This document shows positions 45,959 to 55,051 of a stretch of DNA of 64,000 nucleotides, piece by piece. A program made the position numbers and the translations under genes. Within the stretch, counting starts at the first letter, position 1. Each line of letters opens with the position of its first letter. This stretch comes from Peteryoungia rhizophila (GTDB lineage Bacteria > Pseudomonadota > Alphaproteobacteria > Rhizobiales > Rhizobiaceae), in assembly GCF_004912145.1 (NCBI RefSeq), contig NZ_STGT01000002.1, positions 1 to 64,000 of the forward strand. Reading direction: 5' to 3'. Under the pieces are notes generated by a model, which worked only from the letters and a program-made list of their open reading frames with translations, searched no databases and was not told the DNA's origin.

Positions 45959-46953
45959 GCTGCCCCCTCCGTTGTGGCTGCGCGATCACGCAGGATGATA
46001 CGTCCCTTTTTGCGTTCGGCTCGAGCGTTGAAGACCACCGCGAGCACGATGACGATGCCGGAGATCGCCATCTGGGCAAAGGGCGAAATGCCGATGACCG
46101 GGAGGGCATTCTTGATGACGCCGAGGAAGAGGGCACCGAGCACCGTGCCTATGACAGTGCCGATGCCGCCTGCAATCGAGATGCCGCCGATGACGCAGGC
46201 AGCGACGCTGTCGAGTTCGAAGCCGGCGGCGATGTCGACATAGGCGACGGCGTAACGTGAGACCCAGAGATAGCCTGAGAGGCCGGCAAGCGCGCCCGAC
46301 AGCACGAAGGCGAGGAAGCGGGCGCGACCGACATCGATGCCGGCATAGATGGCCGCGACCGGGTTGCCGCCGGCGGCGTAGGCCGAGCGACCGAAGGGGG
46401 TGCGGGCGAGGATGAAGCCGATCAGCAGGATGACCGCGATCGCGACCCAGGAGAGGATCGGCAAGCCCAGCACCGGCAGGCGCGGCACGCCCAGAAAGTC
46501 TGGCTGCATCTGGTGGGCATTCACCCATGCGCCGCCCGAGAGCACGAAGCTCATGCCGCGATAGATGGTGAGTGTGCCAAGCGTCACGACGATCGGTGGG
46601 ATCTGCAGGGCCCAGACGAGGAAGCCGTTGATGGCGCCGAGTGCTGCGCCGATGCCGATTGCAACAAGCACAAGGAGGGCGAGTGGCAGGCCCGGATAGG
46701 CGCTGTCGAGCATTGCGACCGCCATGCCGGTAAAAGCGAGATTGGCGGCGACCGACAGGTCGATCGACTTGGTCAGGATCACGACCATCTGGCCGAGTGC
46801 CAGGATGATCAGGATCGAGGTGTCGTTGAAGATATTCGCCAGGTTTTCAGGCGAGGCGAAATTGGGTGCGCGCGTGGTGAAGCTCAGGATCATGCCGATG
46901 ATGATCAGGCCCAGCAGCATTTCCCGGTTCTTGAAGAGGTTCTGCATTGTCAT
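45955..46953 (-). CDS. rhaP: Rhamnose ABC transporter permease
   Basis: A 332-residue RbsC-type permease. Landmarks: MVVILTKSIDLSVAANLAFTG, GAINGFLVWALQIPPIVVTLG and AAGGNPVAAIYAGIDVGRARF. It is paired with rhaQ and related to it at the family level. It lies 3 bp after rhaT and overlaps rhaQ by 4 bp. Confidence 0.9.
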   Translation of the reverse strand: MTMQNLFKNREMLLGLIIIGMILSFTTRAPNFASPENLANIFNDTSILIILALGQMVVILTKSIDLSVAANLAFTGMAVAMLDSAYPGLPLALLVLVAIGIGAALGAINGFLVWALQIPPIVVTLGTLTIYRGMSFVLSGGAWVNAHQMQPDFLGVPRLPVLGLPILSWVAIAVILLIGFILARTPFGRSAYAAGGNPVAAIYAGIDVGRARFLAFVLSGALAGLSGYLWVSRYAVAYVDIAAGFELDSVAACVIGGISIAGGIGTVIGTVLGALFLGVIKNALPVIGISPFAQMAISGIVIVLAVVFNARAERKKGRIILRDRAATTEGAA

Positions 46954-46956
46954 TCC

Positions 46957-48492
46957 TCACGCATTGCCGGTTGCGGCGCGCACGAGCGTCTCGGCCGTCA
47001 GGCCCTCGCGCTCGAAGATACCGGCCTGCAGACCCTCGCGCATGACCATGACACGGTCCGACATGCCGAGGATTTCGGGCAGTTCCGACGAGATCATGAT
47101 GATCGAGAGGCCTTCGGAGGCAAGCTCGGAGATGAAGCCGTGGACGGCGGCCTTGGAGCCGATGTCGATGCCTTTTGTCGGTTCATCGAGAATGATGACC
47201 TTGGGCGAGGTGGCGAGCCACTTGCCGATCACGACCTTCTGCTGATTGCCGCCGGACAGGGTGCCGACCGGAACCGACAGAGCGGCTGCCCGCAGGTCGA
47301 GCCGTTCGGCGAAGCGGCGCGCCAGCTTCAATTCATTGGCCGCTTTCAGGAAACCTGAGACGGAGGTTCGGATCAGCGAGGGCAGGGACATGTTCTGGTA
47401 GATTGGCAGTTCGAGCGCCAGACCGTGACGTCCGCGTTCCTCTGGCACATAGACGATGCCGGCGGTGATCGCGTCTGCGGTGTCTCTGATGGTTATGTTC
47501 TTGCCTTCAAGCTGAAGGGCACCGGATTTAGGGCGGGTGATGCCGAAGATCGATTGGCAGAGTTCCGAGCGGCCGGCACCGATCAGGCCGTATACGCCGA
47601 GGATCTCGCCTTTGCGCAGATCGAAACTGATGTCGCGGAATTCGGTTTCGTGGCTGTAGCCGCGGACGCTCAGGACCGGCGCACCGATGACGGCTTCGAC
47701 CTTCGGGAAGACATCGTGCACGTCGCGGCCGACCATCTGCCGCACAATCTCGTCCTGAGGCGTGTCCTTGAGCACGCCCGAGCCGACCATGCGACCATCG
47801 CGGAAGACGGCGTAGTTGTCCGCGATCTCGTAGAGTTCATCGAACTTGTGGCTGATGAAGAGGATCGCCTTGCCCTGACGCTTCAGGCCCTCGATGATGC
47901 GGAAGAGATCGTCGATCTCCTTGCGGGAAAGGGCGGCGGTGGGCTCGTCCATGATGACGATGCGCGCGTCGACCGAGAGCGCCCGGGCAATGGCCACGAG
48001 GTGGCGCTGGGCGATCGAGAAGTCCTTGAGTTTCGTCGTGGGATCGATGTCACTTTCCAGCGCCTTCATCAGGTCGCGGGAGCGTTCGTTGATGGTGCGC
48101 CAATCGATCAGCCCGAAGCGGGTTCGGGGGGCGTGACCGAGAAAGATGTTCTCGCCGACGGTCAGCTCGTCGAAGAGCACCGTTTCCTGGTGGATGGCAG
48201 TGACACCTGCGTCGATGGCGTCCTGGGCATTGGCAAAGCTCCTGGGCTTGCCGTCGATCAAGATCTCGCCCTCGTTCGGACGGTAGATGCCTGTGAGGAT
48301 CTTGACCAGTGTCGACTTGCCGGCGCCGTTCTCGCCGATCAGCGCGGTCACCTTGCCCGGATAGAGGGCGATATCGACCCGATCCAGGGCCTTTACGCCC
48401 GGGAAGATCTGGGAAATGCCCCGCATTTCGAGAATGGGCTCGCCAGCCGGGATCGCGCCCGCCGCGAGCTTGGCAGATTGAACGGTCATCAT
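46957..48492 (-). CDS. rhaT: Rhamnose ABC transporter ATPase (two NBDs)
   Basis: A 511-residue RbsA-type ATPase. Domain 1 has Walker A GENGAGKST (53-61), the family-variant signature FSIAQRHLV and Walker B IVIMDEPTAAL. Domain 2 has the degenerate P-loop GLIGAGRSE, signature LSGGNQQKV and IILDEPTKGIDIGSKA. It drives L-rhamnose import with RhaP, RhaQ and RhaS. It follows rhaS after a 59-bp gap holding a strong hairpin. Confidence 0.93.
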   Translation of the reverse strand: MMTVQSAKLAAGAIPAGEPILEMRGISQIFPGVKALDRVDIALYPGKVTALIGENGAGKSTLVKILTGIYRPNEGEILIDGKPRSFANAQDAIDAGVTAIHQETVLFDELTVGENIFLGHAPRTRFGLIDWRTINERSRDLMKALESDIDPTTKLKDFSIAQRHLVAIARALSVDARIVIMDEPTAALSRKEIDDLFRIIEGLKRQGKAILFISHKFDELYEIADNYAVFRDGRMVGSGVLKDTPQDEIVRQMVGRDVHDVFPKVEAVIGAPVLSVRGYSHETEFRDISFDLRKGEILGVYGLIGAGRSELCQSIFGITRPKSGALQLEGKNITIRDTADAITAGIVYVPEERGRHGLALELPIYQNMSLPSLIRTSVSGFLKAANELKLARRFAERLDLRAAALSVPVGTLSGGNQQKVVIGKWLATSPKVIILDEPTKGIDIGSKAAVHGFISELASEGLSIIMISSELPEILGMSDRVMVMREGLQAGIFEREGLTAETLVRAATGNA

Positions 48493-48514
48493 GTGCTTAC
48501 CGAATGAGTGAAAT

Positions 48515-48536
48515 CCCGGCGGCTTGAGCCGCCGGG
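48515..48536 (-). other. Intercistronic hairpin rhaS-rhaT
   Basis: CCCGGCGGC (48515-48523) and GCCGCCGGG (48528-48536) form a perfect 9-bp stem with a 4-base loop, between the binding-protein and ATPase genes. No T-run follows in the direction of transcription. It probably raises rhaS mRNA over downstream genes. Confidence 0.7.
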
Positions 48537-48551
48537 TCTGGTTCGCCGAGA

Positions 48552-49547
48552 TTAGAAGATCTTGGAGAATTCCTCGATGTTCGAGGCGTTGTAGACGAAG
48601 GGATCGGCCATGGCGGCTTCGCCACCGTCACCAACCTTGATCTTGCCCATGCGGCCGGCTTCGATTTCCGAACCCGGAGCCGCATCGGTTTCGCCCTTGG
48701 CGAGACGATAGGCGATCTGGGTGGCGGAGTAGCCGAGGTCGATCGGGTTCCAGATGGCAAATTCCTTCGTGGCACCCGACTGGATGGCGCCCGCCATTTC
48801 GGAGGGGAGGCCGAGGCCGGTGACGTAGACGTCGCCGATCTTGCCGGCATCCTTGACGGCCTGCGAGGCGGCGAGAACGCCAACGGTGGTCGGGGCGACG
48901 ATGACCTTGACGTTGGTCTGCGAGGTCAGGAGGCCGTTTGCTTCGCGGTAGCTCTTGTCGGCGAGGTCGTCACCATAAACGGTGGTTACGAGGTTCAGGC
49001 CGGGGAAGTCCTTCAGCTGCGCCTTCATTTCCTCGATCCAGATGTTCTGGTTCGTGGAGGTGGTGGTCGCCGAGAGGATTGCAAAGTCACCCTTACCATC
49101 AGGCAGGTGGTTGGCGGCGAGCTGTAGGCACATCTTGCCGATCAGCGCGTTGGACGACGGGTTCAAGTGCATGATGCGGCCTTCAGGCGCTACGCCGGAA
49201 TCCCACGAGATGACCTTGATGCCGCGGTCCATAGCCTTCTTGAGGGCCGGGACGACTGCGTCCGGGTCGTTTGCCGAGATCGCGATGGCATCGACGCCCT
49301 GGGCGATCAGCGAGTTGATGACTTCGATCTGGCCTTCAGCCGTCGTCGAGGTCGGGCCGGTGTAGATGACTTCAACGCCACCGAGTTCCTTGGCTGCTTC
49401 CTGTGCGCCCTTGTTGGCGGCTTCGAAGAAGCCTATGCCTAGCGACTTGACCACGAGTGCGATCTTCATGTCGGCTGCCTGTGCGGCAGAGCCCATGGTG
49501 GCGAGCGCAATGGCTGCACCGGCCAGCAGAATTTTTGTCAGTTTCAT
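48552..49547 (-). CDS. rhaS: Rhamnose periplasmic binding protein
   Basis: A 331-residue type-I periplasmic binding protein. The signal peptide ends near AQA (22-24). It has KIALVVKSLGIGFFEAANKGA, VEVIYTGPTSTTAEGQ and a sugar-binding core (ISANDPDAVVPALKKAMDRG, VISWDSGV). It is the RhaS of the rhizobial rhamnose importer, unrelated to the E. coli AraC regulator of the same name. A good Shine-Dalgarno (GGGAGGAAA) precedes the ATG. Confidence 0.93.
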   Translation of the reverse strand: MKLTKILLAGAAIALATMGSAAQAADMKIALVVKSLGIGFFEAANKGAQEAAKELGGVEVIYTGPTSTTAEGQIEVINSLIAQGVDAIAISANDPDAVVPALKKAMDRGIKVISWDSGVAPEGRIMHLNPSSNALIGKMCLQLAANHLPDGKGDFAILSATTTSTNQNIWIEEMKAQLKDFPGLNLVTTVYGDDLADKSYREANGLLTSQTNVKVIVAPTTVGVLAASQAVKDAGKIGDVYVTGLGLPSEMAGAIQSGATKEFAIWNPIDLGYSATQIAYRLAKGETDAAPGSEIEAGRMGKIKVGDGGEAAMADPFVYNASNIEEFSKIF

Positions 49548-49582
49548 GTTTTCCTCCCAGGTTAATGAACTGCTTTACCCTC

Positions 49583-49617
49583 CCTCGTCGGTCGCCTCCT
49601 CTAGGCGACCGACGAGG
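49583..49617 (-). other. Perfect 15-bp hairpin at the rhaR stop
   Basis: CCTCGTCGGTCGCCT (49583-49597) and AGGCGACCGACGAGG (49603-49617) pair perfectly over 15 bp with loop CCTCT. The arm at 49603-49617 lies inside the last codons of rhaR and the stop codon (49601-49603) adjoins the loop. It is the longest perfect stem I found in the window. It may uncouple rhaR from rhaS by termination, processing or shielding of the mRNA. Confidence 0.75.
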
Positions 49618-50413
49618 TATCCTCCCTTGCCGATGAAGCCATCGGCCTCACGGTCATGAGCCTTATGCCGGCATCGGTGACCATGGCGGCCGCCTCGTCG
49701 GAAATTCCGTCGTCGGTAATGATCGTCGAGACCTTGTCTAGCGAACACAAGATCAGGCTGGACCGCTTGGCGAACTTGCTCGAGTCCACCATGACGATCA
49801 GCTCTTCGGCCTGGCGTACCAGTTTCTGTTCGCTCTGGATGACCAGTGCATCCGATTCCATCACGCCGAGAGCATTGATGCCCTGCGCGCCAATGAAGAT
49901 GCGGCGTGCATAGAAATTGCGGATTGCGTCATTCTCGAATGGTGACAGGATCAGGCTCTGGTCGCGATAGATCGCGCCGCCGGGCACCGAGACCGTGCAC
50001 TTCGAATGTTTCACCAGATGTTCTGCAATCGCGAAAGAATTGGTCATCACCTGCAGGCGCCGGGCCGACATGAAATGGACCATCTGGAAGGTGGTGGTGC
50101 CACCATTGATGATTATCGAATCCCCTTCTTCGCAGAGTTCGACGGCGGCGCGTGCGATTGCGCGTTTCTTGTCGATGTTGACCGATTCGGATACGCGGAA
50201 AGGTCGGGCGGCAAGGTTGCCGAGCTGCGGCGGATGCACGGCTTCCGCCCCACCCCGGACGCGTCTCAGCTTTCCCTGCACGTGAAGTGACGCGATATCC
50301 CGGCGGATCGTGGCTTCGGAAGCCTCGGTCAGCTCGGCAATATCCTGCACCGTGATCACAGGCTTTTCCTGGATCGCGCTCAGAATGATGCGATGGCGTT
50401 CGCGTTCGTGCAT
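49601..50413 (-). CDS. rhaR: DeoR-family rhamnose regulator
   Basis: A 270-residue DeoR/GlpR-type repressor. The N-terminal HTH is at residues 20-42 (VQDIAELTEASEATIRRDI). The C-terminal sugar-phosphate sensor domain carries IINGGTTTFQMVHFM and VDSSKFAKRSS, family hallmarks. In R. leguminosarum RhaR represses both rhaRSTPQUK and rhaDI. ATG 50413 follows GGGAGGA; ten codons of open frame before it lack a start signal. It is divergent from rhaD, with a repeated GAAAYGATC motif in the gap. Confidence 0.92.
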   Translation of the reverse strand: MHERERHRIILSAIQEKPVITVQDIAELTEASEATIRRDIASLHVQGKLRRVRGGAEAVHPPQLGNLAARPFRVSESVNIDKKRAIARAAVELCEEGDSIIINGGTTTFQMVHFMSARRLQVMTNSFAIAEHLVKHSKCTVSVPGGAIYRDQSLILSPFENDAIRNFYARRIFIGAQGINALGVMESDALVIQSEQKLVRQAEELIVMVDSSKFAKRSSLILCSLDKVSTIITDDGISDEAAAMVTDAGIRLMTVRPMASSAREDTSSVA

Positions 50414-50463
50414 GGGGTCCTCCCGATGATGATTTATTCGCAATGTTTTTACGCTGTCAATCA

Positions 50464-50551
50464 GAAACGATCAAAAATAATAATATTGCACCGCACAATG
50501 AAAAGAAATGATCGAAATTGATTGACAATTGGACGTGGCCTGCGCGATACC
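50464..50551. promoter_or_regulatory. rhaR/rhaD operator repeats and rhaD promoter
   Basis: GAAACGATCAAAA (50464-50476) and GAAATGATCGAAAT (50505-50518) are direct repeats of GAAAYGATCRAAA set 41 bp (about four helical turns) apart. Immediately after the second, TTGACA (50522-50527) and GATACC (50546-50551), 18 bp apart, make a plausible rhaD promoter. DeoR-family operators commonly use such GAAA-containing repeats, so RhaR binding is likely but inferred. Confidence 0.55.
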
Positions 50552-50616
50552 TTCGGGCAAGAAGGAGATGGTCTGCCGACGGCGGTCCATGAGGCATATT
50601 TGCAGGGAGGAAGAAC

Positions 50617-52713
50617 ATGACGGGTCAAACCCGCCTTCTCGAAAGCCGTTGGGATGATGCTCATGCCGCCAAGCTCGACGAGCCCGGCAAGCTTCTCTAT
50701 CGCTCCAACCTGCTCGGTGCCGACAAGCGGATCACCAATTACGGGGGCGGCAACACGTCCGCAAAGGTGATGGAAGCGGATCAGTTGACCGGTGAGACGG
50801 TCAAGGTTCTCTGGGTCAAGGGATCCGGCGGCGACGTCGGCACAATCAAGCTCGATGGTTTCGCGACGCTTTACCAGGACAAGCTGGAAGCACTGAAGGG
50901 CATCTACAAGGGCGTGGCAGACGAAGACCGTATGGTCGGTTTCCTGCCGCACTGCACCTTCAATCTCAATCCGCGCGCCGCTTCGATCGATACCCCGCTG
51001 CACGGTTTCGTGCCGTTCACGCATGTCGATCATATGCATCCGGACGCGATCATCGCGATTGCGGCCTCGAAGAATTCGAAGGAATTGACGCAGAAGATTT
51101 TCGGCTCCGAGATCGGCTGGCTGCCGTGGCGACGTCCCGGTTTCCAGCTCGGCCTCGATCTCGAAGCCTTCGTGAAGGCCAATCCGACCGCCAAGGGCCT
51201 GGTTCTCGAAAGCCATGGCCTGTTCACCTGGGCCGATGATGCCAAGGATTGCTACCTGCTGACGCTTGAGATCATCAACAAGGCGATCGAGTGGTTCGCG
51301 AAGGAAACCGAGGGCAAGACGATCTTCGGCGGTGCCGTGTCGAAGAGCCTGCCGGCAGACGAGCGCCGCGCGATTGCCGCGCGTCTGATGCCCGAGATCC
51401 GCGGACGGATCGGCAAGGGCGAGCGTAAGCTCGGCCATTTCGACGATCAGGATGCCGTGCTCGAATTCGTCAATTCCAGCCATCTGCAGCCGCTTGGCGC
51501 GCTGGGAACGTCCTGCCCGGACCATTTCCTGCGCACCAAGATCCGGCCGTTGATCGTCGATTTCGATCCGACACAGCCGGATGTCGATGCGGTTCTTGCT
51601 GGCCTCGACCAAGCGCTCGGAGCTTATAGGGCCGACTACACCCGCTATTACGAGACCTGCAAGCACGACAATTCGCCTGCCATCCGTGATCCGAACCCGG
51701 TCATCTTTCTGGTTCCGGGCGTCGGCATGTTGTCCTTTGCCAAGGACAAGGCGACGGCCCGCATTGCCGGTGAGTTCTATGTCAATGCGATCAACGTGAT
51801 GCGTGGCGCCTCGACGGTCTCCGAGTATCAGGGGCTGCCTGAGCAGGAAGCATTCGACATCGAATACTGGCTGCTCGAAGAGGCAAAGCTGCAGCGCATG
51901 CCGAAGCCGAAGAGCCTGGCCGGTCGCGTCGCCTTCGTCACCGGCGGTGCCGGCGGCATTGGCCGGGCAACGGCGGATCGGCTGATGGCGGAAGGGGCCT
52001 GCGTGGTGCTGGCCGATATCGATGCGGCAGCACTCGAGCAGACAGTCGCGGATTTCTCCAAGCGGCATGGTGCGGATGTTGTGCGTTCGGCACAGCTCGA
52101 CGTGACCCGCGAGGACGCGGTCATCCGGGCCTTTGCAGAGGCCTGTGTGGAATTCGGTGGCGTCGACATTCTCGTTTCGAATGCCGGGATCGCCTCGTCG
52201 GCGCCGGTCGAAGACACGACGCTTGCGATGTGGGACAAGAATATCAGCATCCTGGCTACCGGCTATTTCCTCGTGTCGCGCGAAGCCTTCCGTCTGTTCC
52301 GGCGTCAGAAGCTCGGTGGCAACGTCGTTTTCGTTGCCTCGAAGAATGGTCTTGCCTCATCGCCGAACGCTTCCGCCTATTGCACGGCAAAGGCAGCCGA
52401 GATCCATCTCGCGCGCTGCCTGGCGCTTGAAGGCGCAGATGCTGGCATCCGTGTGAACACGGTCAATCCGGATGCGGTGCTACGGGGCTCGAAGATCTGG
52501 AACGGCGAGTGGCGCGAACAGCGTGCTGCCTCTTCGAAGATCGAGGTGGATGATCTCGAGGAGCATTACCGCAAGCGGTCGATGTTGAAGCTCAACGTCT
52601 TCCCGGAGGACATCGCGGAGGCCATCTACTTCCTGGCCTCCGATCTCTCGGCGAAATCGACCGGCAACATCATCAATGTGGATGCAGGCAATTCGCAGAG
52701 CTTCCCGCGCTGA
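50617..52713 (+). CDS. rhaD: Rhamnulose-1-P aldolase / L-lactaldehyde-type dehydrogenase fusion
   Basis: A 698-residue two-domain enzyme. Residues 1-425 are a class-II aldolase with GGGNTS (43-48) and the zinc histidines in THVDHMHPD (His136, His139, His141). Residues 430-698 are a short-chain dehydrogenase with VTGGAGGIGRA, NAG and the YCTAK catalytic pair. The aldolase splits L-rhamnulose-1-phosphate into dihydroxyacetone phosphate and L-lactaldehyde, and the dehydrogenase half probably oxidises the aldehyde. A strong Shine-Dalgarno (GGGAGGAAG) precedes ATG 50617. It is the first gene of rhaDI, divergent from rhaR. Confidence 0.93.
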   Translation: MTGQTRLLESRWDDAHAAKLDEPGKLLYRSNLLGADKRITNYGGGNTSAKVMEADQLTGETVKVLWVKGSGGDVGTIKLDGFATLYQDKLEALKGIYKGVADEDRMVGFLPHCTFNLNPRAASIDTPLHGFVPFTHVDHMHPDAIIAIAASKNSKELTQKIFGSEIGWLPWRRPGFQLGLDLEAFVKANPTAKGLVLESHGLFTWADDAKDCYLLTLEIINKAIEWFAKETEGKTIFGGAVSKSLPADERRAIAARLMPEIRGRIGKGERKLGHFDDQDAVLEFVNSSHLQPLGALGTSCPDHFLRTKIRPLIVDFDPTQPDVDAVLAGLDQALGAYRADYTRYYETCKHDNSPAIRDPNPVIFLVPGVGMLSFAKDKATARIAGEFYVNAINVMRGASTVSEYQGLPEQEAFDIEYWLLEEAKLQRMPKPKSLAGRVAFVTGGAGGIGRATADRLMAEGACVVLADIDAAALEQTVADFSKRHGADVVRSAQLDVTREDAVIRAFAEACVEFGGVDILVSNAGIASSAPVEDTTLAMWDKNISILATGYFLVSREAFRLFRRQKLGGNVVFVASKNGLASSPNASAYCTAKAAEIHLARCLALEGADAGIRVNTVNPDAVLRGSKIWNGEWREQRAASSKIEVDDLEEHYRKRSMLKLNVFPEDIAEAIYFLASDLSAKSTGNIINVDAGNSQSFPR

Positions 52714-52848
52714 TGGCTTAAGTCGCCGGGGCGCCAGTCGCGACAAAAGGTGGTTTGCCAAAAATGAGATTGATGGCGAGGGTGGCGCCATCAGCGCTGC
52801 AGACAAACGCGCTGCGATTGCAGTCGATCGCGCGAGGTGGAGGAAAGC

Positions 52849-54141
52849 ATGAGTGAAAACCGAATTGCCGCCGAGATCGTTGCGGATGAAAACCAAAGAC
52901 GCGAGGCTGCACAGCGCAGTGATTATCAGGCGCTGGGTGAAAAGCTCGCGCGCAGCTCGATCGACATCGAGGCTATCACTGCGAAGGTCGCCGAGTTCTT
53001 CGTCGCCGTTCCCTCCTGGGGTGTCGGTACCGGCGGTACGCGCTTCGCCCGCTTTCCGGGTCAGGGCGAGCCACGTCACATCTTCGACAAGCTGGACGAT
53101 TGCGGGGTCATCCATCAGTTGACCCGGGCTACGCCGACGGTGTCGCTGCATATCCCCTGGGACAAGGCGGACCCCAAGGAGCTGAAGGCCAAGGCTGCTG
53201 CGCTCGGGCTCGGTTTCGATGCAATGAACTCGAACACCTTTTCGGACGCTCCGGATCAGGCGCATTCCTACAAATATGGTTCACTCAGCCATGTGGATGC
53301 TGCAACGCGCCGTCAGGCGGTCGAGCACAATCTCGAATGTATCGAGATTGGTCGGGCGCTCGGTTCAAAGGCACTCACCGTCTGGATCGGTGACGGGTCT
53401 AACTTTCCGGGCCAGAGCAATTTCACCCGTCAGTTCGAGCGTTATCTCGATGGGATGCGTGACATCTACAGGGCGCTACCGGACGACTGGCGCCTGTTCT
53501 CCGAGCACAAGATGTACGAGCCGGCCTTCTACTCGACGGTGGTGCAGGACTGGGGCACGAATTACCTGATCGCGCAGACGCTCGGCGAAAAGGCTTATTG
53601 CCTTGTCGATCTCGGCCACCACGCGCCGAACACGAATATCGAAATGATCGTCGCCCGGCTCATCCAGTTCGGCAAGCTCGGTGGGTTCCACTTCAACGAC
53701 AGCAAATATGGCGACGACGATCTCGATGCCGGCTCGGTCGAGCCCTATCGCCTGTTCCTGGTATTTAACGAACTGGTGGATGCGGAACATCGCGGACTGA
53801 AAGGCTTCCACCCCGCGCACATGATAGACCAGAGCCACAATGTGACGGATCCGATCGAAAGCCTCATTTCCAGCGCCAACGAGATCCGCCGTGCATATGC
53901 GCAGGCCCTGCTCGTGGATCGGGTCGCGTTGGAAGGCCATCAAAGCGAAAATGACGCTCTCATGGCGTCCGAGACATTGAAGAGAGCCTATCGGACCGAT
54001 GTCGAGCCGATCCTGGCCGAAGCTCGTCGCCGTGCCGGTGGCGCCATCGATCCGGTAGCCACTTACCGGGCGAGCGGTTATCGTGCGCGGGTGGCCAGCG
54101 AACGGCCGGCCGTGAAGGGTGGCTCCGGTGGGATCGTCTAG
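52849..54141 (+). CDS. rhaI: L-rhamnose isomerase
   Basis: A 430-residue TIM-barrel isomerase of the RhaI type found in rhizobia and pseudomonads, distinct from E. coli RhaA. Landmarks: VPSWGVGTGGTRFARFPG, FDAMNSNTFSDAPDQ, WIGDGSNFPGQSNF, EHKMYEPAFYSTV and GFHFNDSKYGDDDLD, the last with metal-ligand acids. It converts L-rhamnose to L-rhamnulose for RhaK. ATG 52849 has GGAGGAAA just before it. It follows rhaD by 135 bp. The longer gap than elsewhere in the locus may contain a processing site but shows no clear promoter. Confidence 0.92.
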   Translation: MSENRIAAEIVADENQRREAAQRSDYQALGEKLARSSIDIEAITAKVAEFFVAVPSWGVGTGGTRFARFPGQGEPRHIFDKLDDCGVIHQLTRATPTVSLHIPWDKADPKELKAKAAALGLGFDAMNSNTFSDAPDQAHSYKYGSLSHVDAATRRQAVEHNLECIEIGRALGSKALTVWIGDGSNFPGQSNFTRQFERYLDGMRDIYRALPDDWRLFSEHKMYEPAFYSTVVQDWGTNYLIAQTLGEKAYCLVDLGHHAPNTNIEMIVARLIQFGKLGGFHFNDSKYGDDDLDAGSVEPYRLFLVFNELVDAEHRGLKGFHPAHMIDQSHNVTDPIESLISSANEIRRAYAQALLVDRVALEGHQSENDALMASETLKRAYRTDVEPILAEARRRAGGAIDPVATYRASGYRARVASERPAVKGGSGGIV

Positions 54142-54185
54142 TCAGGTCGGCGGTTCCGAGTTGGCGCGGCAATCGCCAGCCTGAC
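54141..54185. terminator. Nested inverted repeats after rhaI
   Basis: GTCAGG (54141-54146) pairs with CCTGAC (54180-54185) and encloses TGGCG (54162-54166) and CGCCA (54174-54178). It lies between convergent rhaI and a TetR gene and is followed by AGTTT. It may act as a weak terminator. Confidence 0.35.
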
Positions 54186-54218
54186 AGTTTCCAGATGGCG
54201 CCTTAGCCAAGAGGTTAC

Positions 54219-54866
54219 TCAGGGCTCGCTTGAGCGCAGATATCCGAGGACAGCATCCGCAATCATCGATTTATGGCGCGCGTATAGCTCCGGTTCGGAG
54301 AGGTCGCGCTTGAAGATCGTCCCGAAGGTGTAGCGGTTCGAAACGCGGAAGAAGCAGAAGGCGCTGATCAGCATATGGACGTCGATGGCATCAGCGCGGC
54401 GTTTGAACATTCCGCTTGCGAGGCCGCGGTCGACAATGTCCTGAAGGGTGCGAATAACCGAAATGTTCAGGTCGGCAATCTCGCTCGATCGCTTCATGTG
54501 CATGGCGTGGTGAATGTTCTCGATGCTGACGAGACGCACGAAGTCGGGATTGTGCTCGTCGTGGTCGAAGGTCGTGCTGATCAATCGGCGAAGGGCTTCG
54601 TCCGGCGGTAGCTCGCCGAGTTGCAGGTCTGCTTCGAGCGTTCGGATCTTCCGATAGGCCTTTTCCAGGACGGCGAGATAGAGGCCTTCCTTGCTGCCGT
54701 AGTAATAATAGATCATCCGCTTGGATGTGCGCGTCTTTTCCGCGATCGAATCGACCCGCGCGCCGGACAGGCCGAATTCGGCAAACTCCTCCGTCGCCAC
54801 ATCGAGAATGTCCTCCCGCGTGCGTCCGGGATCATTCCTGCGCGTTTCCCTCGCCGTCTTCGTCAT
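54219..54866 (-). CDS. TetR-family regulator of shikimate-type locus
   Basis: A 215-residue TetR-family regulator. The HTH spans residues 37-56: RVDSIAEKTRTSKRMIYYYY then GSKEGLYLAVLEKAYRKIR. The C-terminal segment (FCFFRVSNRYTFGTIF, DLSEPELYARHKSMI) resembles regulators of aromatic or hydroaromatic acid catabolism. ATG 54866 has GGAG before it. It is divergent from the AroE-like gene. A perfect palindrome (54967-54980) lies between a -35 and a -10 element there, and the same sequence recurs at 58868, so it probably represses both operons until an inducer such as a shikimate-pathway acid appears. Confidence 0.88.
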   Translation of the reverse strand: MTKTARETRRNDPGRTREDILDVATEEFAEFGLSGARVDSIAEKTRTSKRMIYYYYGSKEGLYLAVLEKAYRKIRTLEADLQLGELPPDEALRRLISTTFDHDEHNPDFVRLVSIENIHHAMHMKRSSEIADLNISVIRTLQDIVDRGLASGMFKRRADAIDVHMLISAFCFFRVSNRYTFGTIFKRDLSEPELYARHKSMIADAVLGYLRSSEP

Positions 54867-54961
54867 GTTTCTCCACCCCGGTCGGCGCTCACGGCTTTCA
54901 TGTGGCGCGCCGAGCTTTCCGTTCATAGAGCCACGGCTCCAACGCATCAAGCTGCGAGCTG

Positions 54962-54990
54962 TTGACACTAACTAGTTAGTACATTACCGT
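54962..54990 (+). promoter_or_regulatory. Promoter with embedded palindromic operator
   Basis: TTGACA (54962-54967) and TACCGT (54985-54990) are 17 bp apart. The perfect 14-bp palindrome ACTAACTAGTTAGT (54967-54980) fills most of the spacer, the classic repressor position. It serves the AroE-like gene and possibly the divergent TetR gene. Confidence 0.65.
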
Positions 54991-55051
54991 CCAATGCAGG
55001 TTGGGAGGCCTGAAGCGATGGGTTGATCTCGCTTCGGAAATGGGAGCCGTC

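Noticed and set aside
47425..48507. A 360-codon plus-strand frame opposite rhaT
   Set aside because: Antisense shadow of a clear ABC ATPase; no family features and no start signal.
50461..52068. A 535-codon open frame on the minus strand opposite rhaD
   Set aside because: It is antisense to a well-supported enzyme, has the Arg/Asp/Gly-rich composition of a high-GC shadow frame and no Shine-Dalgarno.
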